A program made the translations under genes and the position numbers. Under the pieces are notes generated by a model, which saw only the letters and a list, made by a program, of their open reading frames with translations, was not told the DNA's origin and ran no database searches. From the NCBI GenBank assembly GCA_013820975.1, contig JACDHQ010000034.1, forward strand, positions 1 through 9,779: a stretch of 9,779 bases of DNA, written 5' to 3'. Positions 1 through 6,871 of this stretch are shown here, piece after piece (the first letter of the stretch is position 1; every line of letters starts with the position of its first letter). The DNA is from Gemmatimonadaceae bacterium (lineage in GTDB: Bacteria > Gemmatimonadota > Gemmatimonadetes > Gemmatimonadales > Gemmatimonadaceae).

Positions 1-2
1 GG

Positions 3-1010
3 ATCGCGTCGTTCGCGGTCGGCGAGCCGACCGACGCCGACGACGGCGGCGATCGCGAGGCCGTGAAGGAACGCGCCAAGCGGACGTACTCGCAGTCGGT
101 CGCCGTGACGAAGGACCTCATGACATCGGTCCGGATGGGACGGACGCCCAACGTCAAGAAGATCAAGCGGGTCGTGCAGGGCATCGTGGACCAGATCCTC
201 AACGAGGAAGCGTCCCTGATCGGCCTCACGACGATCCGCGAGTACGACGAGTACACGTTCACGCACAGCGTGAACGTCTGCATCTTCTCGGTGGCACTTG
301 GCAAGCGGCTCGGCTTCGGCAAGGTGCAGCTCTACGACCTCGGCTTCGCCGCGCTCTTCCACGACGTCGGCAAGTCCCGCGTGCCGGCCGAGGTGCTCAA
401 CAAGTCGGGGAGCCTGAGTGACGACGAGTGGCGCCAGATTGCCGCCCACCCCTGGATGGGTGTCCTCACGCTGTTCGGGGTGCGCGGGCAGCAGGAACTG
501 CCCATGCGGGCGATGATCGTGGCGCACGAGCACCACATGAAGAATGACCTGACGGGGTATCCGCGTCCCGTGCGGCCACGGACGATGAGCATCTTCAGCC
601 GGATCGTCGCCGTCGCCGATGGCTTCGACGCCGCGACGTCGCGTCGGACCTACCAGACCACGCCGCTGAACCCGGCGGCGGTCATGGCCGAGATGCGCGA
701 CAATGCGCGGCGCGGCATGGATCCGGTCGTGGTGAAGGCGTTCATCAACCTCACCGGGATCTATCCGGTCGGCACGCTCGTGGTGCTCGACACGTTCGAG
801 CTGGCGATCGTCCATGCCATCAACCCGATCCCCGAGATGCTGTCGCGACCCGTCGTCCGCATCATCAGCGACGAGCGCGGCAACCTGCTGACGCCAGGCG
901 TGATCACCGACCTCGCCGAGGCGGCGGAGTCGGGTGGCTTCCGCCGCACCATCATCAAGACCGAGAATCCTGAACGCTATGGCATCCGCGTTGGCGACTA
1001 CTTCGTCTGA
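3..1010 (+). CDS. HD-GYP domain phosphodiesterase, 5' end cut by the window edge
   Basis: Probable cyclic-di-GMP (or related cyclic dinucleotide) phosphodiesterase. The frame is open from the left edge. A GTG at 63 could start it, but sequence before it still reads as protein, so the true start probably lies upstream. Visible in the protein are the metal-binding HD motif HDVGK (360-374), an upstream His in HSVNV, a His in AAHPWMG, a His-rich motif HEHH with GYP (555-563), and ADGFDAATS, which matches the late metal-ligand Asp of the family. The HH-to-GYP segment reads HHMKNDLTGYP against the common HHExxDGxGYP: Glu is Met and the first Gly is Leu, while Asp and GYP are kept. About 100 residues follow the HD-GYP core. 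No receiver or PAS domain lies within the window. The 3' end overlaps trpA by 32 bp. The fold is clear; the exact substrate is inferred. Confidence 0.88.
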   Translation: MASFAVGEPTDADDGGDREAVKERAKRTYSQSVAVTKDLMTSVRMGRTPNVKKIKRVVQGIVDQILNEEASLIGLTTIREYDEYTFTHSVNVCIFSVALGKRLGFGKVQLYDLGFAALFHDVGKSRVPAEVLNKSGSLSDDEWRQIAAHPWMGVLTLFGVRGQQELPMRAMIVAHEHHMKNDLTGYPRPVRPRTMSIFSRIVAVADGFDAATSRRTYQTTPLNPAAVMAEMRDNARRGMDPVVVKAFINLTGIYPVGTLVVLDTFELAIVHAINPIPEMLSRPVVRIISDERGNLLTPGVITDLAEAAESGGFRRTIIKTENPERYGIRVGDYFV

Positions 1011-1779
1011 CGCCATCGCGCAGCGGTTCGCGACCCTGCGCACCGCGGGCCGGAAGGCCCTGATCCCGTATGTCACGGCGGGATTTCCCGACCCGGCACG
1101 CACGGGCGATCTCCTCCAGGGGCTGCAGGCATGTGGCGCCGACATCATCGAGGTCGGCGTTCCCTTTTCCGATCCGATGGCCGACGGCCCGGTGATCCAG
1201 GCCAGCTCGCAGGCGGCGCTCGAGCACGGCGTGACATTCGACCGGGTCCTGGAGATGATCGCGGCGGCGCGCCTGGACATTCCCGTCGTGCTGTTCAGCT
1301 ACCTCAATCCGCTCGTGGCCGCGGGTGACGATGCACTCCGGCGCGCGGCCGACGCCGGCGCGCACGGCGTGCTGGTGACCGACCTGCCGGTCGGCGCCGA
1401 CCCGGAGCGCGAGGACTGGCTCGGGGGTGGGCCGCTGGCGTTCATCCGGCTCGTGGCACCGACGACGCCGGTGGAGCGGATGCGGCTCATCGCACGGAAC
1501 GGCAGCGGCTTCGTGTACCTCATCAGCCGGCTGGGGGTCACCGGGACACGCGACGACCTGCCGCCGGATCTGAGTGACACCGTGGCGCGGCTGCGGGGTG
1601 CCACCGACCTGCCGGTCTGCGTGGGGTTCGGCATCTCCCGCCCCGAGCAGGCACGCATCGTCGCCGGGATGGCCGATGGCGTGATCGTCGGGAGCGCGGT
1701 CGTGCGCGCGTCGGGCGAAGGGGTGGACACGGCCCTCGCGCTGGTGGCCGGGATGCGCGCCGCGATCGACCAGCCCTGA
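979..1779 (+). CDS. trpA: tryptophan synthase alpha subunit
   Basis: Cleaves indole-3-glycerol phosphate to indole and glyceraldehyde-3-phosphate; the indole passes to TrpB. The protein is a TIM barrel of 266 residues, the usual TrpA length. The signature around residues 56-73 (IEVGVPFSDPMADGP) carries both catalytic acids, Glu58 and Asp69, with the same 11-residue spacing as Salmonella Glu49 and Asp60. The KALIPYVTAGFPDP start of strand 1, LVAPTTP, and the phosphate-loop region SRLGVTGTR followed by GFGIS are also present. I chose ATG 979 rather than GTG 934 because it gives normal family length. It lies inside the end of the HD-GYP gene (32-bp overlap) with only a weak purine stretch upstream, so translational coupling is likely. 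No trpB or other trp gene is in the window. The next gene starts 1 base after the stop. Confidence 0.96.
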   Translation: MASALATTSSDAIAQRFATLRTAGRKALIPYVTAGFPDPARTGDLLQGLQACGADIIEVGVPFSDPMADGPVIQASSQAALEHGVTFDRVLEMIAAARLDIPVVLFSYLNPLVAAGDDALRRAADAGAHGVLVTDLPVGADPEREDWLGGGPLAFIRLVAPTTPVERMRLIARNGSGFVYLISRLGVTGTRDDLPPDLSDTVARLRGATDLPVCVGFGISRPEQARIVAGMADGVIVGSAVVRASGEGVDTALALVAGMRAAIDQP

Positions 1780-1780
1780 C

Positions 1781-3856
1781 GTGCGACTGATCCTCACCGC
1801 CGTCACGCGGGGCGTCGGACTCGTCGGCACCCTGCTGCTCGGCGCGGTGCTGTTCATCGATCGACTCTGGGTCGGGCATCCGTTCGTCGTCGCGACGCTG
1901 GTTGCGGGGGTGATGTTCATCCGCATCGGCCAGATCCCCGTGACGAAGTACGGCGCGATCAACCTGCTGACGCTTGTCGCGGTGGGCGGCGCACTCGTCG
2001 CCGGCCCGTCGGCCACCGCCCTCGGCCTGTTCGTGGGCGTCTTCGCCGCCGACCGCTACGCGCTGCGGAAGCCGCTGGAATCCGGCTGGATCAACGCCGG
2101 CCGCGAAGTGCTGTCGCTGTGCGCGGCCTACGGCTTCTTTGCGGCCGTCCACCTGGCCATGGCGCCCGACGAGCCCACGGTCTCGACCGACGCGCTGCCG
2201 GCGATCGCACTCTTCCTGTTCGCGCACTTCTTCATCGGCCGCGCGCTGCTGTACTTCTCGTTGCTCTTCCGGGACAAGCTGCTCGACGAGGAGAAGTCGC
2301 TGCTGCTGCGCTACGAGGTCGTGAGCCTCGGGGCGAGTGCGGTCGGCATCGCGATCGTCGCGCTGACGGTGGCGAACCTGGGGCCGGCAGGCTGGATCAT
2401 CGTGATCCTCGTCATGCTGCCGATCGCCGTCCTGGTGCGGCGGATCCTGGAGGAGTCGGTCGCTGCCGAGGAGCTCAACAAGATCCTGGCGATGGAGCAG
2501 GTGGTGTCGTCGGACATCGCGCTCTCCGACTCGTTCGAGCGGATCGAGCTTCTCGCGCATCGCCTCGTCGACTGGCAGGACTTCCGCATCTTCCAACTGG
2601 TGCAGGGGGAACCGCGGCTGGTGTGGCGGTCCGCGTCGGGAACCGTCGATCCGCCGGCGCGCGGCGACGAGCAGGGCGAGGTCCTGCGGCGCACCGTGCT
2701 CGGGACGGCACGCCTCCTCATCATCGGTGACACCGGCGCCGACTCGCGCACCCAGGGGCTGGCGCCGCGCGTGCGCAGCCGGGCCGTCATCCCGCTGCGC
2801 TTCGGTGATCGCAACCTCGGGATCCTCGAGCTCGACCATCACCGCAAGAACGCCTACGTCGAGAAGTCGATCGGCCTCATCCAGCGATTCGCGCACCAGG
2901 TGGCGACGACGCTGCACATCCACGAGCTGCGCCAGCCCCTCCTCGAGTCGATGCGGCGGGTCGGATCCCAGAGCGACACCCTCACGCACTCGGCGCGGGC
3001 GCTGCGGGCCGGCGGCGAGTCGGTCGCCCGCAGCATCGCCGACATCACCCGCGGGGTGCTCGAGGAAAGCGAGCAGCTCGAGCAGAGCCGCGACGTGACC
3101 GAGGCCCTTGCGGCGGCGACGACGGCCGTCGTGTCGCATTCGGCCGATGCCATGCGCGTCACCAGGCGCGCCATGGAGATGGCGTCGGAGCATCGCGTCA
3201 CGATCGACACCGCCATCAGCCGCCTCGTCGGGATGAAGGAATTCGTGCGCGAGAGCGGCGGCCAGGTGGGGACGCTGGCCGGCTCCACGCGCCGGATCAC
3301 CGAGTTCATCTCGGTCGTGCGCGAACTCGCCGACCAGACGAACCTGCTGGCGCTCAATGCGGCCATCGAGGCCGCGCGGGCGGGCATCCAGGGGGAGGGG
3401 TTCGCCGTCGTCGCCGACGAGGTGCGCAAGCTCGCTGTACAGAGCACGCGCGCCTCGGACGAGGCGGCCGACATCGTGACGGGCTTCGAGGAGCAGATGC
3501 GGCGCGTGGCGATGCAGATGGGACGCGGCGAGGCGATCGTCGCGGACATCGAGTCGCTCTCGGAGCGTGCGCGCGAGGCGCTCGGGCTCATCGTCGAGGC
3601 GACCGCGACGGCATCGGCGGGTGCGGCGACGATCGCCGAGACCGCCCGCCACCAGGGGGACGAGTTCGCGCGCCTCCGCGACCGGGTCGGCCGGGTGACC
3701 GACATCTCGCGACGCAACAGCCGGAGCGCCGAGCAGGTGACCACCGTGGCGCGCGACCAGGCTGCCGCGCTGCGCGAGCTCGAGGGGGCGATCAATGAGT
3801 TGCGCGACGTCGTCGCCGTGCTGCGCGAGCTCACCACCCGGATCACCGATGCATGA
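1781..3856 (+). CDS. multi-pass membrane protein with GAF and methyl-accepting chemotaxis (MCP) signalling domains
   Basis: A 691-residue receptor-like protein with three parts. Residues 1-222 are strongly hydrophobic with about seven or eight candidate membrane helices and only short loops, so sensing is probably within the membrane rather than periplasmic. Residues about 235-380 look like a GAF domain (GILELDHH; FAHQVATTLHIHELR at its end). Residues about 380-691 are a long alpha-helical hairpin with the MCP tip: QTNLLALNAAIEAARAG at 519-535 and VVADEVRKLA at 543-552. I see no HAMP domain and no C-terminal CheR-docking pentapeptide. At the tip, the positions equal to Tsr Glu391 and Arg394 are Ile536 and Glu539. 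The GTG start has no clear Shine-Dalgarno site, sits 1 base after trpA, and directly precedes a hydrophobic helix. No cheA, cheW, cheB or cheR is nearby. The family assignment is firm; the ligand and output are unknown. Confidence 0.88.
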   Translation: MRLILTAVTRGVGLVGTLLLGAVLFIDRLWVGHPFVVATLVAGVMFIRIGQIPVTKYGAINLLTLVAVGGALVAGPSATALGLFVGVFAADRYALRKPLESGWINAGREVLSLCAAYGFFAAVHLAMAPDEPTVSTDALPAIALFLFAHFFIGRALLYFSLLFRDKLLDEEKSLLLRYEVVSLGASAVGIAIVALTVANLGPAGWIIVILVMLPIAVLVRRILEESVAAEELNKILAMEQVVSSDIALSDSFERIELLAHRLVDWQDFRIFQLVQGEPRLVWRSASGTVDPPARGDEQGEVLRRTVLGTARLLIIGDTGADSRTQGLAPRVRSRAVIPLRFGDRNLGILELDHHRKNAYVEKSIGLIQRFAHQVATTLHIHELRQPLLESMRRVGSQSDTLTHSARALRAGGESVARSIADITRGVLEESEQLEQSRDVTEALAAATTAVVSHSADAMRVTRRAMEMASEHRVTIDTAISRLVGMKEFVRESGGQVGTLAGSTRRITEFISVVRELADQTNLLALNAAIEAARAGIQGEGFAVVADEVRKLAVQSTRASDEAADIVTGFEEQMRRVAMQMGRGEAIVADIESLSERAREALGLIVEATATASAGAATIAETARHQGDEFARLRDRVGRVTDISRRNSRSAEQVTTVARDQAAALRELEGAINELRDVVAVLRELTTRITDA

Positions 3857-4217
3857 CGTGGGGCCGGTGATCGAGGAGGTCTCCCTCCGCGGGCTGGAAT
3901 TCAACACCTGTGTCGGCATCCTCCCGGAGGAGCGCGTCCGGCCGCAGCGCCTGCTCGCCGACATCACCGTGTGGCGGCGGCCGGTCGCTCCGGGACGCGA
4001 CGTGCTCGACTATCGGCGGCTGCACGCGCTCGTCGCCTCGCACGTGGACACGAACGCCGTCGAGTACCTCGAGACCGCCGCCCACGCGATTGCCAGCGCG
4101 GCGCTCGACGAGGCGTCGACCGTGCGTGTGCGGGTCGTGCTCCGCAAGCCGGAGGTGATGCTGCCCCATCCGCTCGAGGCGGCGGAGGTCGTGGCGGACC
4201 ATGCACGGCGCGGGTGA
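3849..4217 (+). CDS. folB: dihydroneopterin aldolase
   Basis: Converts 7,8-dihydroneopterin to 6-hydroxymethyl-7,8-dihydropterin and glycolaldehyde in folate synthesis. The product feeds HPPK, encoded by the next gene. The protein has 122 residues, the usual FolB length. Visible are the N-terminal strand VSLRGLEF, then GILPEER with the conserved acidic pair Glu27-Glu28, DYRRL with Tyr55, a VEYLETAAHAIAS helix with the pterin-binding Glu, and LRKPEV with Lys100, the equivalent of the catalytic Lys of characterised FolB. The usual His before GV(L/F)PEE is Val here, and the residues after KP differ from the common APIP pattern, so it is a somewhat divergent member. I chose ATG 3849 because the conserved domain begins about ten residues later. 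It overlaps the MCP gene by 8 bp and folK by 17 bp. Confidence 0.9.
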   Translation: MHDVGPVIEEVSLRGLEFNTCVGILPEERVRPQRLLADITVWRRPVAPGRDVLDYRRLHALVASHVDTNAVEYLETAAHAIASAALDEASTVRVRVVLRKPEVMLPHPLEAAEVVADHARRG

Positions 4218-5232
4218 CCCGGCGGGGCCTGCCGGCGCCACGGGGGCGGGACGGCTCGCACTGATCGCGCTCGGCTCGAATGTCGGTGACCGCGCGGCGC
4301 ACCTCGCCGCGGCGCGGGCGCGGATTGCGATCCTGCCGAGCACGCAGCTGCTCGCCGCATCGCAGGTCGAGGAGACCGCGCCGCTCGGGGCCGTGCCGCA
4401 GGGGGCCTATCTCAACCAGATGGTCGCGGTCCACACCTCGTTGCCTGCGGACACGATGCTGGACGCGCTGCACGCCGTCGAACGGACCAGGGGTCGCGCG
4501 CGACGGGAGCGGTGGGGCCCCCGGACGCTCGACCTCGACATCGTCGAGATCGACGGCGAGGTCCGCACCGAAGGAGCGATCATCCTGCCGCATCCCGGGC
4601 TGGCGGCGCGAGACTTCTGGCAGCGTGAGCGCGCGGAGCTACGTTCCCTCATGCCGTTCCGGACGCCGCCCGCCATGGTCGCGGTGCAAGCAGGGTCCGA
4701 CGGACCGCGACTCCCGCGCTGGGCGGTCGCGGGTGAGCGGCGGCGCGAGCACATCATCCGGGTCACGAACATGCTCGATGGCTGGGCGGACACCATGCAC
4801 CTCGAGCCCGCGGAGCGGGAAGCCTGGCGCGACGCCGGCCGGCTGCACGATGCGCTGCGCGATGCCGACGAGACATTCCTGCGGGCCGTCGTCTCCGATC
4901 CGGGACTGCCGGCGCACGCCCTTCACGGCCACGCGGCTGCTGCGTTGCTGGAGGCGGACGGCGAGAGCCGCGGCGACGTGCTCGAAGCGGTGCGCCACCA
5001 CACGCTCGGGCACCATCCGTGGGGGCGCACTGGCCGCGCGCTGTACATGGCCGACTACCTCGATCCGGGGCGTTCGTTCGCCGTGCCAGAGCGGGCGGAC
5101 CTCGCGACGCGCGTCCCCCACGCGTTCGACGATGCATTCCGCGAGGTCGTGCGCCACCGCGTGAGCTGGGCCGCGCAGGCGGGGCGCAGCCTTCACCCGG
5201 CGACGATGGCGATGCGAGACGCAGCGCGATGA
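4201..5232 (+). CDS. folK: fusion: HPPK (FolK) with C-terminal YqeK-like HD phosphohydrolase domain
   Basis: A 343-residue protein, about twice the length of a stand-alone HPPK (near 160). Residues about 18-155 are 6-hydroxymethyl-dihydropterin pyrophosphokinase: ALGSNVGDR (23-31), ETAPLG, AYLNQMV, and ERWGPRTLDLDI (103-114) with the Mg-binding Asp111 and Asp113 and the catalytic Arg and Trp region, then LPHPGLAARDF. Residues about 180-335 are an HD domain most like YqeK, the symmetrical Ap4A hydrolase family: His184, His216-Asp217, HGH (242-244), HHTLGHHPWG from 266, and YMADYLDPGR (282-291) with Asp285. All expected metal ligands are present, so this half looks active. An SD-like GGAGG (4184-4188) lies 12 bases before ATG 4201. 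It overlaps folB by 17 bp and the next gene by 4 bp (ATGA). The reading frame is continuous with no sign of frameshift. The substrate of the HD half is inferred. Confidence 0.9.
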   Translation: MHGAGDPAGPAGATGAGRLALIALGSNVGDRAAHLAAARARIAILPSTQLLAASQVEETAPLGAVPQGAYLNQMVAVHTSLPADTMLDALHAVERTRGRARRERWGPRTLDLDIVEIDGEVRTEGAIILPHPGLAARDFWQRERAELRSLMPFRTPPAMVAVQAGSDGPRLPRWAVAGERRREHIIRVTNMLDGWADTMHLEPAEREAWRDAGRLHDALRDADETFLRAVVSDPGLPAHALHGHAAAALLEADGESRGDVLEAVRHHTLGHHPWGRTGRALYMADYLDPGRSFAVPERADLATRVPHAFDDAFREVVRHRVSWAAQAGRSLHPATMAMRDAAR

Positions 5233-5693
5233 GGCTCCGCACCATCGCCATCGTCACCTTCACCGTGTTCGCCATCGCCGTGGCGGGTGCGTTGACCTGG
5301 CGGCACGGGTTGTCCGCCCGCGACAGCGTCGGAGCGTCGGGACCGCGACCGGGAAGGGCACGGGTTGCAGTTCCCGACGACCAGCGTGCACCGGACAGTG
5401 TCCGCATCCGCGTCCAGGTGTTGAACGCGACGCGAACCCGCGGACTCGCGCGCCGGGCGATGTTCGTGCTGCGCGACCGGGGATTCGACGTCGTGGACAT
5501 GGGAACCGCGGGCGAGCAGCGGGACAGCACGCTGGTCATCGATGTCGCGGGCCAGCCGGAATGGGCGGCGCGGGTGGCGAACGTCTTCGGCGGGGCGCGA
5601 GTCGAGTCGCGCCCCGATACCTCACGCTACCTGGATGTCACCGTGCTCATCGGGGCTTCGTGGCGGCCGCCGGCCGAGCCGTTCTACCCGTAG
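5229..5693 (+). CDS. membrane-anchored LytR C-terminal (LytR_C) domain protein
   Basis: A 154-residue protein. Residues about 4-24 form one hydrophobic helix after a short basic N-terminus (MRLRT), indicating a signal anchor with the rest outside the membrane. A Ser/Gly/Pro/Arg-rich linker follows (about 30-57). Residues about 58-145 resemble the LytR_C domain: a VRIRVQVLNATRTRGLARR start with the typical VLNxTxxxGLA pattern, then LRDRGFDVVDMG. There is no LytR-CpsA-Psr catalytic domain, so it is not a teichoic acid or glycan ligase itself; its role is unknown. It follows a YqeK-like domain, as such proteins often do in nadD-yqeK-lytR-rsfS clusters, but no rsfS follows. ATG 5229 overlaps the folK fusion stop as ATGA. 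Its last 72 bp are antisense to the 3' end of rlmN. Confidence 0.8.
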   Translation: MRLRTIAIVTFTVFAIAVAGALTWRHGLSARDSVGASGPRPGRARVAVPDDQRAPDSVRIRVQVLNATRTRGLARRAMFVLRDRGFDVVDMGTAGEQRDSTLVIDVAGQPEWAARVANVFGGARVESRPDTSRYLDVTVLIGASWRPPAEPFYP

Positions 5694-6710
5694 CTGGCCG
5701 CACGCCGCCGCGATGTCCATCCCGCGGCTCTTCCGGATCGCCACTTCCAGGCCCTCGGCGCGCAACTCGCGCGCGAACGCCACCATGCGCTGCTGCGGCG
5801 TTGGCGTGAAGCCGCGGGCGCCACCCGGATGCAACGGGATCAGGTTCACGAATGCCCGGCACTCCCGGGCAAGCGCGGCAAGCTGCAGCGCGTGCACCTC
5901 CCCATCGTTCACCCCGCCCAGCATCACATATTCAAAGGTCACGCGGCGGTCGAAGGCCTTCGCCGCCGCGATGACCTCTGACAACGGATACTTCACGTTG
6001 ATCGGCATGAGCTCGCGGCGGAGGTCGTCGCTCGGCGCATGAATGGAGATGGCGAGCCGGAACTGCTCGGGGCGGCGGGAGAGGGCGACGATGCCGGGCA
6101 GCACGCCGACGGTCGAGATGGTGATGTGCCGCGCGCCGATCCCGAGGCCCATCGGGTCGTTGAGGATCGTGAGCACCGGATCCACCGCGTCCCAGTTCAT
6201 CATCGGCTCGCCCATGCCCATGAAGACGATGTTCGTCACCGTGACGGGCTCCTCGAGCAGCCGCATCTCGCGCACCTGTCCCGCGATCTCGAACACCTCG
6301 AGGTTCCGCTGGAACCCCATCGCGCCGGTGGCGCAGAACGCGCACTGCAGCGCGCACCCCGCCTGCGACGAGATGCACAGCGTCACGCGGTTGCCGTCGG
6401 GAATCGCCACGGTCTCGATCGTCTGGCCATCGCGAAGGCGGAACAGGAACTTCTGCGTGCCGTCGCGCGACTTCTGCTGGGCGACGATCTCGAGACGCGG
6501 GAGGGTGAAGTGCTCCCCAAGCTGCTGGCGGAACTCGGCCGGCAGGTCCGTGATCCCGGCGAAGTCCGCGACGGGGCTCGTCCACAGGCGTCGCAGCACC
6601 TGGGTGGCCCTGTAGCTGGGCTGTCCCACCTCGTCGGCGAATGCACGCAAGCGGGCGTCCGCCTCTGCGGGAGCGAGATTGAGCAGGTTGAGGGGTTCGG
6701 TACGGGTCAC
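5622..6710 (-). CDS. rlmN: dual-specificity 23S rRNA/tRNA adenine C2 methyltransferase
   Basis: Radical-SAM enzyme that methylates C2 of A2503 in 23S rRNA and A37 of some tRNAs (E. coli numbering). The protein has 362 residues, normal for the family. The CxxxCxxC iron-sulphur motif is Cys119, Cys123 and Cys126 (CALQCAFCATG). The two catalytic cysteines are also present: Cys112 in TLCISSQ and Cys337 in MDIAAACGQL. MGMGEP, the SAM-binding GGE-like motif, and the N-terminal helical region QPSYRATQVLRRLW are visible. The GTG start at 6710 is the only good choice: an in-frame TGA lies two codons upstream, and the conserved N-terminal region begins within ten residues. No strong Shine-Dalgarno site is seen. 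The 25 residues after Cys337 run into the convergent LytR_C gene, giving a 72-bp coding overlap. RlmN rather than Cfr is the safe call given housekeeping context. Confidence 0.95.
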   Translation of the reverse strand: MTRTEPLNLLNLAPAEADARLRAFADEVGQPSYRATQVLRRLWTSPVADFAGITDLPAEFRQQLGEHFTLPRLEIVAQQKSRDGTQKFLFRLRDGQTIETVAIPDGNRVTLCISSQAGCALQCAFCATGAMGFQRNLEVFEIAGQVREMRLLEEPVTVTNIVFMGMGEPMMNWDAVDPVLTILNDPMGLGIGARHITISTVGVLPGIVALSRRPEQFRLAISIHAPSDDLRRELMPINVKYPLSEVIAAAKAFDRRVTFEYVMLGGVNDGEVHALQLAALARECRAFVNLIPLHPGGARGFTPTPQQRMVAFARELRAEGLEVAIRKSRGMDIAAACGQLRVERLGRRPPRSPDEHGDIQVA

Positions 6711-6744
6711 GTTTCACTCACGGTCAGCACTGCGCGGGACTCCG

Positions 6745-6762
6745 GCGATCGGATCCGGTCGC
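6745..6762. repeat. 18-bp imperfect palindrome in the rlmN leader
   Basis: The sequence GCGATCGGATCCGGTCGC is symmetric about 6753/6754 with one mismatched pair (6749/6758, T opposite G). It lies between the inferred rlmN promoter and its start codon, so it could be an operator or a small RNA hairpin. Short GC-rich palindromes also occur by chance in such a genome, so this is only a candidate. Confidence 0.3.
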
Positions 6763-6781
6763 GAAGCGATGCAGCATGCAA

Positions 6782-6787
6782 GTTATA
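6782..6787 (-). promoter_or_regulatory. candidate -10 box for rlmN
   Basis: On the - strand this reads TATAAC within CGGTATAAC, identical over nine bases to the element before aspS on the other strand. It would give an rlmN leader of about 65 bases that includes the palindrome at 6745-6762. No clear -35 box is seen. Confidence 0.4.
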
Positions 6788-6850
6788 CCGCGCCCGGGGC
6801 AGGCCGGTCCAGCGCCGGCGGACTCGGGCGCCCCGAGGCGACTTCCACGG

Positions 6851-6856
6851 TATAAC
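6851..6856 (+). promoter_or_regulatory. candidate -10 box for aspS-phoH
   Basis: TATAAC, five of six bases matching the sigma-70 -10 consensus, lies 21 bases before the aspS GTG. It would place the transcript start near 6863 and leave a leader of about 15 bases. No convincing -35 box is seen. Confidence 0.45.
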
Positions 6857-6865
6857 GCTGCGAAT

Positions 6866-6871
6866 TACATT
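6866..6871 (+). promoter_or_regulatory. alternative -10 box giving a leaderless aspS transcript
   Basis: TACATT is separated by six bases (CCCCGC) from GTG 6878. If used as the -10 box, transcription would begin at or next to the start codon, making aspS leaderless. It matches the -10 consensus less well (four of six) than the TATAAC upstream. Confidence 0.3.

Noticed and set aside
934..978. GTG 934 as the trpA start
   Set aside because: It adds 15 residues without family support and deepens the overlap with the HD-GYP gene; ATG 979 gives normal TrpA length.
1538..3967. A very long open frame on the - strand (809 codons) antisense to trpA, the MCP gene and folB
   Set aside because: Its protein is rich in Arg, His, Asp and Gly with no recognisable domain, and it covers three well supported genes. 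Long antisense frames are expected when third positions are almost all G or C.
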